The position numbers were made by a program, and so were the translations under genes. The notes below the pieces were generated by a model that saw only the letters and a program-made list of their open reading frames with translations, was not told the DNA's origin and searched no databases. This document shows, in pieces, positions 8,439 through 17,219 of a stretch of 32,224 nucleotides of DNA; position 1 is the stretch's first letter; each line of letters opens with the position of its first letter. Origin of the DNA: Nitrosomonas sp. Nm132 (GTDB taxonomy: Bacteria; Pseudomonadota; Gammaproteobacteria; Burkholderiales; Nitrosomonadaceae); NCBI RefSeq assembly GCF_900100485.1, contig NZ_FNDH01000032.1:1-32224 (forward strand). The letters are read 5' to 3'.

Positions 8439-9752
8439 TTAAGGAAAAAGGATATGAAAAACTGCTCCATTTCCAGGGGTGCTATCAACTTCAATCTTCC
8501 AATCATAGTAATCACAAATACGTTTAACAATCACGAGTCCGATTCCTAATCCCTGCGTTTTTTTAGATCCACGAAAAAAGCGTTCATAAAGAAAAGGCAT
8601 GAAAGCAGGCTCAATACCAATACCTGAATCGGCAATTGATAAGCACTTATTATTAAAACTGATCCGAATAAACCCCTGCTCAGTATATTGGACCGCATTT
8701 CGTAGTATATTGACAAGAACGGTATACAATGCTTGTCTATTTAAAGTCAGCACAAGACCTGGTTTAATAGACACGTCAAGCGCAAGATTTTTTTTATATA
8801 TTTCCTCACAAAACTGCTCAACTGCATCATAAACGCATTCAGCAATAGCAACAGGCTCCATCGTACCCAAAGCCTGCTCGCGCGCCAGAAAGAGTAATGC
8901 TTGTACTTGCTCACTCATACGGAAAGAGACCGCCTCGATATTTTTTATTCGAGTGTACGCTTTACTGGATAAATTTTGTTCAGCAAGCAGTAATTCACAG
9001 CTAGTCAAAATAGCTGTAATTGGAGTGCGAAGTTCATGACTAATATTGGCGGTAAACTCCTGTTCACGCTGTAGCATTCGCACGATGCGGTACTGGTAAT
9101 CTTCCAGTGTGCGCGCAAGCTGCGCAACTTCTTCATCCTGGCCAGGCTGACTCAATGACACACACTGGATATTATTCGAGACCAGACCTTGTGCATTATG
9201 ATTGGCGGGTAACAAACGCTTTACTCGTTCGGCCAGATCCGTTACCTGCTTTACCAACAAACCAGCAAGCAAATACCCTATCAAAAAGGCAATCGCAACA
9301 ACTGTAATCAAGGATAAGACAACGAGAAACCTAAACTCACGCTGCCGCTGCTCATGAAGTCCAATTTGGTATGCAACAATAAATTTTGCGTCATCTGCAT
9401 GTCTAACTAAAATACGAATTTCCTCACCATAATGGAATATTTTATGCGACCCAGAGGTCAGTCTTTGCAGATAATCAGGCAAATGCGAATCATCGGTACC
9501 GTTATGTATCATGTAACTTCTAAGACTGGATCCTACTTGCGGCGTAAAGCTGGTATGCTGACGGTAGTGATGAATCACATGATTCATCTCAGTCTTCATA
9601 ATCTGTGTGATATGCGCTTCTTCAATATCATCAGAAGCAAAATAAAGACTGACAGCAAGCGCACCGACAGTGATGATAGAGAAAATTGCAAGCGCCAGCG
9701 TCACACGCAGGCGAATGCCACGCGGACGAATGCCGTATTTAGTCTTGAACAC
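8439..9752 (-). CDS. Membrane sensor histidine kinase
   Basis: 437 residues. TM1 about 18-38, a periplasmic sensor of about 100 residues, TM2 about 142-166, a HAMP-like linker, then the dimerisation domain with SHELRTP (phospho-acceptor His239). The ATPase domain has an N box NILRNAVQYT (348-357), G1 DSGIGI (375-380), F box FFRG and G2 GLGIGL (401-406). It autophosphorylates and passes phosphate to the regulator encoded just upstream; the two genes overlap by 14 bases, which suggests translational coupling. The start is GTG. The sensor domain has no family signature I recognise, so the signal is unknown. Confidence 0.93.
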   Translation of the reverse strand: MFKTKYGIRPRGIRLRVTLALAIFSIITVGALAVSLYFASDDIEEAHITQIMKTEMNHVIHHYRQHTSFTPQVGSSLRSYMIHNGTDDSHLPDYLQRLTSGSHKIFHYGEEIRILVRHADDAKFIVAYQIGLHEQRQREFRFLVVLSLITVVAIAFLIGYLLAGLLVKQVTDLAERVKRLLPANHNAQGLVSNNIQCVSLSQPGQDEEVAQLARTLEDYQYRIVRMLQREQEFTANISHELRTPITAILTSCELLLAEQNLSSKAYTRIKNIEAVSFRMSEQVQALLFLAREQALGTMEPVAIAECVYDAVEQFCEEIYKKNLALDVSIKPGLVLTLNRQALYTVLVNILRNAVQYTEQGFIRISFNNKCLSIADSGIGIEPAFMPFLYERFFRGSKKTQGLGIGLVIVKRICDYYDWKIEVDSTPGNGAVFHILFP

Positions 9753-10422
9753 CAGAACTCAGACAGTAACCTAGACCATGAACCGTTTCAATGGGATCAT
9801 ATCCACCAGCTTTTGTTAAAGCCCGTCTCAGTACATGCATATGACTACGCAACGTATCACTCGTTTCCTGCTCTTCTTCCCAAGCTTCATGCTCCAGTTC
9901 CTTGCGACTGAAGACGCGCCCTGGTTCACTCATCAATAGCGCGAGTAACCGAATACACTTCGGTGGCAATTTAACATCATGATCCTTAAAACGAATCGAT
10001 AACGTTCTTGGGTCAAAAGAAAGATCACCCACTTCCAATTTTCGTACAGCAACTTTTCCTTTATATCGCTTATGCATCGCGGTTAAGCGCGCTTCAACTT
10101 CTTTAAGTGCAAATGGTTTAACCAGATAATCATCCGCTCCATTCTCAAAACCGATTAGCTTATCTTCTAACGTATCACGCGCTGTTAGCATTAATATTGG
10201 CACATCAATTTCGCATTCATGACGAAGCTTGTGGCATAACGTCATACCGTCTAATTTAGGTAATTTCAGATCGAGCAAGATGACATCAAACGATTGCGTG
10301 CTTGCAAGACGAAATCCTGTCATCCCATCAAGCGCGGCATCAGCACTATGGCCACGCGACTCCAGGTAATCATAAAGATTCGTGGCTATCGCCTGGTCAT
10401 CTTCGATAATGAGTATACGCAT
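9739..10422 (-). CDS. OmpR/PhoB-family response regulator
   Basis: 227 residues from the ATG at 10422; a TTG two codons earlier is possible, and neither has a clear ribosome site. The receiver domain (1-115) shows the acidic pocket IIEDD, phospho-acceptor Asp51 in DVILLDLKLPKLDG, Thr80 in LTARD and Lys102 in YLVKPF. The C-terminal winged helix (about 128-225) contains LSFDPRTLSI, RVFSRKELEHEAW and the closing VHGLGYCL typical of the OmpR/PhoB class. It forms a two-component pair with the overlapping kinase. It begins 41 bases after the hemE stop on the same strand, so read-through from hemE is plausible. Target genes are unknown. Confidence 0.93.
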   Translation of the reverse strand: MRILIIEDDQAIATNLYDYLESRGHSADAALDGMTGFRLASTQSFDVILLDLKLPKLDGMTLCHKLRHECEIDVPILMLTARDTLEDKLIGFENGADDYLVKPFALKEVEARLTAMHKRYKGKVAVRKLEVGDLSFDPRTLSIRFKDHDVKLPPKCIRLLALLMSEPGRVFSRKELEHEAWEEEQETSDTLRSHMHVLRRALTKAGGYDPIETVHGLGYCLSSGVQD

Positions 10423-10463
10423 ATGCAAAAAATATTGATCGTGATCGTATTAGAGACAACAAA

Positions 10464-11531
10464 CTAATCCATATGATACTTACGACTAAGTGTATGAACA
10501 GCTTCCACAAGAGTCAATGCATTTTCGGGAGGAGTAAACTGAGAAATCCCATGACCAAGATTAAATACATGCCCGGTACCACGACCATAACTAGCCAAAA
10601 CTTTTTCAACCTCAGCAGTAATCGTATCTGTTGTGGCGAATAATACCCCAGGATCAAGATTTCCTTGCAATGCAACGCTATCATGCACGCGGCGACGTGC
10701 TTCACCAATATCTATTGTCCAATCAAGCCCTATCGCATCACATTGACTATCGACCATTTTTTCCAGCCACAGCCCTCCACCCTTAGTAAAGATAATGTTG
10801 GGAATACGCACCCCATCCTGCTCACGCTTTAACCCTGCAATAATTTGCGTCATATAATTCAAAGAAAACTCCAGGTAAGCAGAATGTGACAACGCTCCAC
10901 CCCAAGTATCAAATATCATGATAGCTTGGGCTCCCGCCTCAATTTGAGCATTCAAATACGCTGTGACTGCCTGCGCATTGATATCGAGAATATGGTGCAG
11001 CAGATCAGGGCGTTGATATAGCAAGGTCTTGATTTGACGGAAATCGGTGCCTCCACATCCTTCCACCATATAGCATGCAAGTGTAAATGGACTGCCGGAA
11101 AAACCGATGAGCGGAACCTGGCCACTCAATGCCTTACGAATTTGTGAAACTGCATCGATGACATAACGCAAATGCACATCAGGATCAGGCACGATAAGAG
11201 AACGTATTTCCCATTCTTCACGCAAAGGTCGCTCAAATCGTGGCCCCTCTCCTTCTGCAAAATATAACCCCAATCCCATTGCATCAGGTATGGTAAGAAT
11301 GTCGGAAAATAAAATGGCAGCATCCAATGGAAAGCGGGCTAATGGCTGCATAGTTACTTCCGTGGCAAAATTAGGATTCTTGCATAACGACAGAAAATCG
11401 CCTGCACGAGCACGTGTCTGGTTGTATTCAGGCAAATAGCGTCCAGCCTGTCGCATCAGCCATACAGGAGTATATTCAGTCGGTTGACGTAGTAATGCCC
11501 GTATGAGGGTATCATTTCTTAGTTTTGTCAT
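10464..11531 (-). CDS. hemE: Uroporphyrinogen decarboxylase
   Basis: Decarboxylates the four acetate side chains of uroporphyrinogen III to give coproporphyrinogen III in haem synthesis, in the cytosol. 355 residues, the normal length. Seen: the N-terminal signature [15 protein letters not shown] with its substrate-binding arginines, [12 protein letters not shown] with the catalytic Asp region, [16 protein letters not shown], and the C-terminal NLGHGI box. Downstream on the same strand lie the response regulator and kinase. A cytochrome-rich ammonia oxidiser would need strong haem supply; hemF is at 22145-23041, not linked. Confidence 0.97.
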   Translation of the reverse strand: MTKLRNDTLIRALLRQPTEYTPVWLMRQAGRYLPEYNQTRARAGDFLSLCKNPNFATEVTMQPLARFPLDAAILFSDILTIPDAMGLGLYFAEGEGPRFERPLREEWEIRSLIVPDPDVHLRYVIDAVSQIRKALSGQVPLIGFSGSPFTLACYMVEGCGGTDFRQIKTLLYQRPDLLHHILDINAQAVTAYLNAQIEAGAQAIMIFDTWGGALSHSAYLEFSLNYMTQIIAGLKREQDGVRIPNIIFTKGGGLWLEKMVDSQCDAIGLDWTIDIGEARRRVHDSVALQGNLDPGVLFATTDTITAEVEKVLASYGRGTGHVFNLGHGISQFTPPENALTLVEAVHTLSRKYHMD

Positions 11532-12063
11532 TGAATGATCTATCTAATTTTTATCGATAATATAATAATTATAATGGTTGACAGAAAAAATTAATTCCGT
11601 AGAAATTTTTTCCAATTTAGTTTCCAAATTAACTGCGTATGTTACCAGTGATTGGCTTTAGGTTTACACATTTCAATTAAGGAATTTTTGGACAAGTTGA
11701 ATTTCCTTGTTCCTACGCAGACCGGGAACCCGGAAAACGAAATTATAACAAGGCCAAAAATCAACGAACTGAATACCCGCCTTCCCCGACCAGGGTCGAG
11801 GGTAAGCTTCTTGGACCTGACGACTTTTTTCAGAAACGCTTTAGCTAAGTAATTTATAAGGTAATTATATCCAGTGCCTCGCATCCAGTCTTCTTAGCTT
11901 CGACACACTTAATCCTAGCTTAGGATAGTAAAGTTATTTTGATGTTTTCCAATTAATTCAGTAAAATACGTTGCGTTATTATAGTGTTGTGGCTGCATTT
12001 TTTTAAACCTTGCTTCATCGCAAACATACAATATTAGCGGGAAGCTTTACCCATAGGGATATT
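11532..12063. other. Intergenic region between hemE and rpsF
   Basis: Divergent spacer of 530 bases. The side next to hemE is AT-rich and contains TATAAT (minus strand, about 11570) that could serve a hemE promoter. The middle (11640-11885) is less AT-rich and open in opposite frames on both strands, but without ribosome sites or recognisable protein. It holds a CCGGG-AA-CCCGG hairpin near 11730. The right end contains the likely rpsF promoter. I see no convincing gene. Confidence 0.5.
11939..11967 (+). promoter_or_regulatory. Probable sigma-70 promoter of the rpsF operon
   Basis: TTGATG (11939-11944), a 17-base spacer, then TAAAAT (11962-11967). Spacing is ideal and each box differs from consensus by one or two bases. 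It lies about 97 bases before the rpsF start, in the only AT-rich stretch in front of this ribosomal operon. Confidence 0.5.
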
Positions 12064-12495
12064 ATGAGACATTACGAAATTGTTTTTATCGTTCACCCAG
12101 ATCAAAGTGAACAAGTACCTGCGATGATTGAACGCTACCGCGGGATCGTTACATCAAAAGATGGAAAAATTCATCGTGTCGAAGACTGGGGGCGCCGTCA
12201 ACTTGCCTATCTTATTCAGAAAGTACACAAAGCGCACTATGTCCTAATGAATATCGAATGTAACCAGGAAACGCTAGGCGAACTTGAACATGCTTTCAAG
12301 TTCAGTGATGCTGTACTTAGGCACCTAACAATCAAAATGGATCAGGCCATCACCATACCATCAATCATGATGCAGGAAGATAAAGCCAAGCTATCTACAG
12401 CTAGCGATGACGTAGGAGATAATCCAGAAATCGCACAAAAAAGCACAGAAGCCGGGATAGAGGATATATCTGAAAAAACCAGCGCTGAAGTCTAG
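12064..12495 (+). CDS. rpsF: 30S ribosomal protein S6
   Basis: The start is set at the ATG that begins [14 protein letters not shown], as in all S6 proteins; an upstream in-frame ATG at 12010 would add 18 residues foreign to the family. 143 residues. S6 binds S18 on the platform of the 30S subunit. Seen: [20 protein letters not shown], the central [16 protein letters not shown] box and HYVLMNIE. The body ends near residue 100, and an acidic tail rich in Glu, Asp, Ser and Ala follows, ending EKTSAEV. First gene of rpsF-priB-rpsR-rplI. Confidence 0.96.
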   Translation: MRHYEIVFIVHPDQSEQVPAMIERYRGIVTSKDGKIHRVEDWGRRQLAYLIQKVHKAHYVLMNIECNQETLGELEHAFKFSDAVLRHLTIKMDQAITIPSIMMQEDKAKLSTASDDVGDNPEIAQKSTEAGIEDISEKTSAEV

Positions 12496-12509
12496 AATCA
12501 GGTAAGCTA

Positions 12510-12806
12510 TTGAATTGTAATCAGACTATCATTTGCGGGAAAATTGTAAAGCTTGCCCAGTTGCGTTATACCCCTGCGGGGAAAGCAATTATAGAATTCG
12601 AGATAAGCCATCTCTCGAATAAGATTGAAGCAAGCATTCAGCGTCGGGTAACTTGCGAAATTTTTGCTGTAGCATTAGCTGATATGGCTAAAACAATTTC
12701 TGGCATGGAAGTTGGCAGCGTCGTTAAGCTAACTGGATTTCTTGCAAAAAGAAATAAAATCAGTACCCAGCTAGCATTGCATGTAACGCATATCGATACC
12801 ATATAA
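12510..12806 (+). CDS. priB: Primosomal replication protein N
   Basis: 98 residues starting at TTG, with AGGTAA nine bases upstream and 14 bases after the rpsF stop. A single OB-fold single-strand DNA-binding protein that helps PriA restart stalled forks. Seen: [20 protein letters not shown] near the start, then [16 protein letters not shown] and [11 protein letters not shown], the usual PriB order. Its place between rpsF and rpsR is standard in beta- and gammaproteobacteria and supports the non-ATG start. Confidence 0.93.
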   Translation: MNCNQTIICGKIVKLAQLRYTPAGKAIIEFEISHLSNKIEASIQRRVTCEIFAVALADMAKTISGMEVGSVVKLTGFLAKRNKISTQLALHVTHIDTI

Positions 12807-12831
12807 ATATTTAGGAAATAGGAAAATCACG

Positions 12832-13110
12832 ATGAGATTCACAAGAAATAAAGATAGCAAAATCAAAGCCAAAGAAAAAATGGCTAATCGTCCATTATTT
12901 AAACGTAAAAAGTTTTGTCGCTTTACAGTAGAAGGCATCAAAACGATCGACTATAAAGATATCGATATATTGAAAGACTTTATCAGTGAGAATGGCAAAA
13001 TCATTCCTGCTCGTATTACCGGAACAAAAGCATATTATCAGCGCCAGTTAAATACAGCGATAGAGCGTGCACGTTTTCTTGCGTTATTGCCCTATACTGA
13101 TCGACATTGA
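12832..13110 (+). CDS. rpsR: 30S ribosomal protein S18
   Basis: 92 residues. S18 pairs with S6 in the 30S platform and contacts 16S rRNA. Core motifs: [46 protein letters not shown] and [14 protein letters not shown]. The ATG at 12832 has an AGGAAATAGGA site nearby and gives a lysine-rich 16-residue leader before MANRPLF. An internal ATG at 12880 would give a shorter, more E. coli-like protein, but its upstream site is weaker. Third gene of the operon. Confidence 0.96.
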   Translation: MRFTRNKDSKIKAKEKMANRPLFKRKKFCRFTVEGIKTIDYKDIDILKDFISENGKIIPARITGTKAYYQRQLNTAIERARFLALLPYTDRH

Positions 13111-13128
13111 GAGCTGAGGAGAAATATC

Positions 13129-13584
13129 ATGCAAGTAATACTAATGGAGAAAATTGCAAGCCTCGGACAATTGGGTGACATCGTCAACGTTAAAAGAGGG
13201 TATGCTCGTAATTACCTGATACCACAAGGCAAGGCTAAATGGGCTACCGAAACGGCGATCGCTGATTTCAAATCCAAGCGTGCTGAGCTAGAGAAAAAAC
13301 AGGCAGAGGCCATGACAAGTGCTCAAGCGCTCGCAGCAAAACTGGATGGATTGCTTGTGCAAATTACCCAGAAAAGTGGATTGGATGGTAAATTGTTTGG
13401 CTCAGTTACCAATTCAAATATCGCTGAAGCACTTAAAGATCAAGGCTATTCTATTGATAAATCAATGATTCGTATGCCAGAAGGCCAACTCAAACAAGTA
13501 GGTGATTATACGCTTACCATCGCTCTGCATAGTGATGTATCGGCACATATTACCGTGTCAGTTCTGGGCGAAGCTACTGCCTAA
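13129..13584 (+). CDS. rplI: 50S ribosomal protein L9
   Basis: 151 residues, the usual length. Binds domain V of 23S rRNA at the base of the L1 stalk. The N-terminal domain shows [20 protein letters not shown] and [17 protein letters not shown] long charged helix follows ([20 protein letters not shown]). The C-terminal domain contains [26 protein letters not shown] lies seven bases before the ATG. Last gene of the operon; a terminator follows within 20 bases. Confidence 0.97.
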   Translation: MQVILMEKIASLGQLGDIVNVKRGYARNYLIPQGKAKWATETAIADFKSKRAELEKKQAEAMTSAQALAAKLDGLLVQITQKSGLDGKLFGSVTNSNIAEALKDQGYSIDKSMIRMPEGQLKQVGDYTLTIALHSDVSAHITVSVLGEATA

Positions 13585-13604
13585 GCGCTTCTAATTTTAT
13601 TATG

Positions 13605-13631
13605 AAAAGGACTGGCAACAGTCCTTTTTTT
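13605..13631 (+). terminator. Rho-independent terminator after rplI
   Basis: AAAAGGACT (13605-13613), loop GGCAAC, AGTCCTTTT (13620-13628), running into a total of seven T residues to 13631. A 9-bp perfect stem. It separates the ribosomal operon from dnaB, which must then have its own promoter in the 60-base AT-rich gap. Confidence 0.88.
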
Positions 13632-13692
13632 ATTCTCATCATTCAATGATAGAATCTTTTCTATCAGTGTTTGTAGATTCTATCGGATTCCT

Positions 13693-15087
13693 ATGGTTCA
13701 ATCCCCAATTAGCATAGCTCATAATGAGTTATTAGAAATTTACAAGACACCACCTCATTCAGTTGAAGCCGAACAATCGGTATTAGGTGGATTAATGCTG
13801 GATAATCACGCATGGGACAAAATAGCAGATATCATTACTCACACCGACTTTTATCGGCAAGATCATCAGCTCATCTATCACCATATCTGCAACCTAATAG
13901 AGCAAAATAAACCTGCTGATGTTATTACTGTAGCGGAATCACTTGAAAACACAGCTGAATTACAGAATGTTGGAGGACTGGCTTATATCGGTTCGATAGT
14001 ACAAAATACGCCAACAGCTGCTAATATCCGCCGCTATGCTGAAATAGTGAGAGAACGCTCCATTATGCGTAAGCTTGCTCAGATCAGCACACAAATCGCC
14101 GACTCTGCCTATAATCCGGCAGGACGTTCTGCATCAAACCTCTTGGACGAAGCAGAAAGCAAAATATTTGAGATTGCTGAAATTGGTGCTCGTGGCAAGC
14201 AGGGGTTTATCGATATCCAGCCGCTATTAAAGCAGGTCGTAGAACGTATTGAAATGCTGTATAGCCGCGACAATCCGAGTGATGTCACGGGCATTGCATC
14301 TGGTTTTCATGATTTAGACCAGAAAACCTCAGGCTTTCAGCCTGGAGACCTTATCATCGTGGCAGGTAGGCCATCTATGGGAAAAACAGCTTTTGCCCTT
14401 AATATTGCAGAACATGTGGCATTAGCACTCAATAAACCAGCTGCTGTATTTAGTATGGAAATGGGTGGCGCACAACTCGCGATGCGTATGCTGGGCTCAA
14501 TAGGCAGGCTTGATCAACACAAGGTGCGCACTGGACGCCTGGAAGATGAAGATTGGCCAAAACTCACTCATGCATTGGGAAAATTGAATGACGCACCTAT
14601 CTTTATTGATGAAAGCGCTGCATTAAATGCCCTGGAACTTAGGGCCCGATCACGACGACTTTATCGTCAGCATGGAGAACTGGGATTAATCGTAGTCGAT
14701 TACCTCCAGCTCATGTCTTCTCATACCCAAAGTGAAAACCGCGCTACTGAAATTTCTGAGATTTCGCGATCCCTCAAAGCTTTGGCGAAAGAGTTACAGG
14801 TACCTGTCATTGCGTTGTCACAACTTAATCGTAGCCTGGAGCAGCGGCCCAACCCGCACAAACGCCCGGTTATGTCCGATTTGCGTGAATCAGGCGCCAT
14901 AGAACAAGATGCGGATGTCATTCTGTTCATTTACCGAGATGAAGTATACAACCCAGATACCCAGGATAAAGGAATCGCCGAGATCATTATTGGCAAACAA
15001 CGCAATGGCCCAATTGGAAAAGTCGATTTAACCTTTCTAGGGGAATATACACGCTTTGAGAATTGCGCCCGACCTGAATATTATTGA
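13693..15087 (+). CDS. dnaB: Replicative DNA helicase
   Basis: 464 residues, normal length. Hexameric 5'-3' helicase of the replication fork. The N-terminal collar domain begins PPHSVEAEQSVLGGLMLDN (20-38). The RecA-like domain has SGFHDLDQKTSGFQPGDL, Walker A GRPSMGKT (225-232), FSMEMGG, Walker B IVVDYLQLM, the ALSQLNR motif and the C-terminal SDLRESGAIEQDADVI with the arginine finger region. No intein interrupts the P-loop or other motifs, although dnaB is a common intein site. It follows the S6/S18/L9 operon as in many proteobacteria. Confidence 0.97.
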   Translation: MVQSPISIAHNELLEIYKTPPHSVEAEQSVLGGLMLDNHAWDKIADIITHTDFYRQDHQLIYHHICNLIEQNKPADVITVAESLENTAELQNVGGLAYIGSIVQNTPTAANIRRYAEIVRERSIMRKLAQISTQIADSAYNPAGRSASNLLDEAESKIFEIAEIGARGKQGFIDIQPLLKQVVERIEMLYSRDNPSDVTGIASGFHDLDQKTSGFQPGDLIIVAGRPSMGKTAFALNIAEHVALALNKPAAVFSMEMGGAQLAMRMLGSIGRLDQHKVRTGRLEDEDWPKLTHALGKLNDAPIFIDESAALNALELRARSRRLYRQHGELGLIVVDYLQLMSSHTQSENRATEISEISRSLKALAKELQVPVIALSQLNRSLEQRPNPHKRPVMSDLRESGAIEQDADVILFIYRDEVYNPDTQDKGIAEIIIGKQRNGPIGKVDLTFLGEYTRFENCARPEYY

Positions 15088-15130
15088 GCGGGCAACCGAT
15101 TGGTCCGCACTTCGATCAGTAAAAAATTTA

Positions 15131-16645
15131 CTAGTCTCGATCCAATCGTCGATATTGTATGGCTTCTGCTATATGCCTGCTATTAATCTGCTCACTTGCT
15201 GCCAAATCTGCGATAGTGCGCGCCAGCTTTAAGATACGATGATACGCCCGTGCAGAAATATTCAAACGGGAAAATGCATGCTCCAATAAATGCTTACCCT
15301 GTTCATCCAGTTTGCAATGTTTATCTATCTCATGCACCTTCAAAACAGCATTCGTAGCATTCTGCCGCGCGAGTTGATACTGACGAGCAGTCTCGACACG
15401 TGCCCTCACCATGCGGCTTGATTCACTTTTCCCTTGATGCAGTAAATCCTGTTGCGGTACCGCGGGTACTTCAATCTGCATATCGATACGATCAAGTAGC
15501 GGGCCAGATATTTTTCCACGATAGCGCGCCACCTGATCAGGCGTACAGCGGCACTTCCCACCATAATGACCTAGATAACCACAAGGGCATGGATTCATCG
15601 CGGCGATTAACTGAAATCTCGCAGGAAAATTAGCTTGCCGTGCTGCTCGAGAAATTGTGATATAACCCGACTCGAGTGGTTCGCGGAGTACCTCCAATAC
15701 TCTGCGGTCAAACTCCGGCAATTCATCCAGAAATAACACACCATGCATTGCCAGAGAAATTTCTCCTGGGCGAGGAACGCTGCCACCCCCCACCATGGCA
15801 ACGGCTGATGCGGTATGATGAGGCGAACGAAAAGGGCGACGCTTCCAGTTAGTGATATCGAAGTGTCCGCTCGCAAGCGACTGCATGGCAGCGAATTCAA
15901 GCGCTTCTTGCTCCGTCATAGCGGGAAGAATGCCAGGAAGGCGTGCAGCCAGCATCGATTTTCCTGTACCCGGTGGTCCAATCATCAAAACACTATGACC
16001 ACCCGCAGCAGCAATCTCCAGTACACGCTTAGCATGTGCCTGACCTTTTACTTCAGCCAGATCCGAGTGACAGTCTAAATCATTCGCATTGATAACATCA
16101 ATTTCAGAAGGTGCTACGTGCTGCTGTAACGACTCATGCCCGGTTAAATGTGCGCAGATCTGAAGTAAAGATGTTGCAGGATAAACGACCGCCTCTTTGA
16201 CCAGGGAAGCTTCTGCAGCATTGTACTGCGGTAGCACAAAGCTGCGCCCTGATCGTAATGCGCCATAGGTCATGGCTAACGCACCATGGATAGGTCGCAA
16301 CGCCCCACTTAAGGAAAGCTCACCTACCCATTCATACTGATCGAGCTTATCAGCAGGTATTTGTCCGGTTGCAGCCAGTATGCCAAGTGCGATAGGCAAA
16401 TCAAATCGACCACTTTCCTTGGGCAAATCCGCTGGTGCAAGATTGACTGTAACACGCTGCGCTGGGAATTTGAATCGCCCATTTTGTAGCGCAGCCCGCA
16501 CTCTATCTTTACTTTCCTTTACTTCCGTCTCAGGTAATCCAACAATCGTGAAACTGGGTAAACCATTAGATAAATGGGTCTCCACGGTGACCAGTGGCGC
16601 CTCCATACCTGATAGTGCACGACTATAAAGGATAGCCAGCGACAT
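15131..16645 (-). CDS. comM: ComM/YifB family Mg-chelatase-like AAA+ ATPase
   Basis: 504 residues. ComM is a hexameric branch-migration helicase that helps integrate DNA taken up by natural transformation. The N-terminal ChlI-type domain covers roughly 20-145 (GLPSFTIVGLPETEVKESKD, NLAPADLPKESGRFDLPIAL). The AAA+ module has Walker A GPPGTGKS (223-230), Walker B VLFLDELPEF, the AAMNPCPCGYLG and CRC zinc-like Cys cluster, and LLDRIDMQIEVP. A C-terminal helical domain ends with RAYHRILKLARTIADL. Convergent with dnaB. No other competence genes are visible here, so competence in this strain is not shown. Confidence 0.94.
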   Translation of the reverse strand: MSLAILYSRALSGMEAPLVTVETHLSNGLPSFTIVGLPETEVKESKDRVRAALQNGRFKFPAQRVTVNLAPADLPKESGRFDLPIALGILAATGQIPADKLDQYEWVGELSLSGALRPIHGALAMTYGALRSGRSFVLPQYNAAEASLVKEAVVYPATSLLQICAHLTGHESLQQHVAPSEIDVINANDLDCHSDLAEVKGQAHAKRVLEIAAAGGHSVLMIGPPGTGKSMLAARLPGILPAMTEQEALEFAAMQSLASGHFDITNWKRRPFRSPHHTASAVAMVGGGSVPRPGEISLAMHGVLFLDELPEFDRRVLEVLREPLESGYITISRAARQANFPARFQLIAAMNPCPCGYLGHYGGKCRCTPDQVARYRGKISGPLLDRIDMQIEVPAVPQQDLLHQGKSESSRMVRARVETARQYQLARQNATNAVLKVHEIDKHCKLDEQGKHLLEHAFSRLNISARAYHRILKLARTIADLAASEQINSRHIAEAIQYRRLDRD

Positions 16646-16758
16646 GAAGAATAAGGAGTATAATAGAAATATCTCCTGTTATCAGAGAGTTAATAAACTC
16701 ACAACAGGGAAACCGCGCAACCAGAAATCTAACTATCAGGAAATATTTACTCTAAATT

Positions 16759-17040
16759 CTAGCCTTCATAATTTGCATCGCCCGCAACAGTATCTGAGGC
16801 AGTAGGCTTCAATTGATTCTCCAGTGCCGCAACTTTTTCTTCTAGCTCGGTCAATTTTGCGCGTGTACGTTTAAGCACTTCTTGTTGCACATCAAACTCT
16901 TCACGCGTCACCACATCCAAGTGAGAAAGCATGCTTGTCAGCATGGCGCGCATATTCCTTTCAATATCCTTAGCTGGACTTTGCGCCACAATTTCACTGA
17001 TCTTGGCGCCGATTTCATCCAAAACGTTTTTGTTAATCAT
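16759..17040 (-). CDS. ubiK: UbiK/YqiC (BMFP family) accessory factor
   Basis: 93 residues from the ATG that begins MINKNVLDEIG. It is chosen because GGAG lies seven bases upstream, inside the longer alternative frame that starts at 17058. Small membrane-associated protein with an N-terminal amphipathic helix (about 1-35, ISEIVAQSPAKDIERNMRAM) and a C-terminal coiled coil (about 50-80, RTRAKLTELEEKVAALENQL) that trimerises. The family (formerly DUF526) assists the soluble ubiquinone-synthesis complex with UbiJ. Function is assigned from the family. It lies alone, divergent from amgK. Confidence 0.9.
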   Translation of the reverse strand: MINKNVLDEIGAKISEIVAQSPAKDIERNMRAMLTSMLSHLDVVTREEFDVQQEVLKRTRAKLTELEEKVAALENQLKPTASDTVAGDANYEG

Positions 17041-17219
17041 TTTTTTCTCCATTAGCATTGATTAATTACCGAGTACCGACTATATAAGCCTGGTTACGGC
17101 ATTTACAAGATAAAATCGCATACTTCAAACAAATAGGCAACCAGTAAACGAGTATCGAAGACTGTTACAAAACAAAATCCTGTGCGATGATCCTTTTCTT
17201 TTTTATACAATATTGATTC

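Noticed and set aside
11642..11884. 80-residue minus-strand frame between hemE and rpsF
   Set aside because: It has no ribosome site and no recognisable family, and an equally long frame exists on the other strand; not called as a gene.
13693..15087. Possible intein in dnaB
   Set aside because: The helicase is 464 residues with all motifs contiguous, so nothing is inserted.
15088..15130. Terminator between convergent dnaB and comM
   Set aside because: The imperfect stem GCGG...CCGC (about 15089-15109) lacks a T-run, and GTAAAAAATTTAC is only a short AT palindrome; too weak to call.
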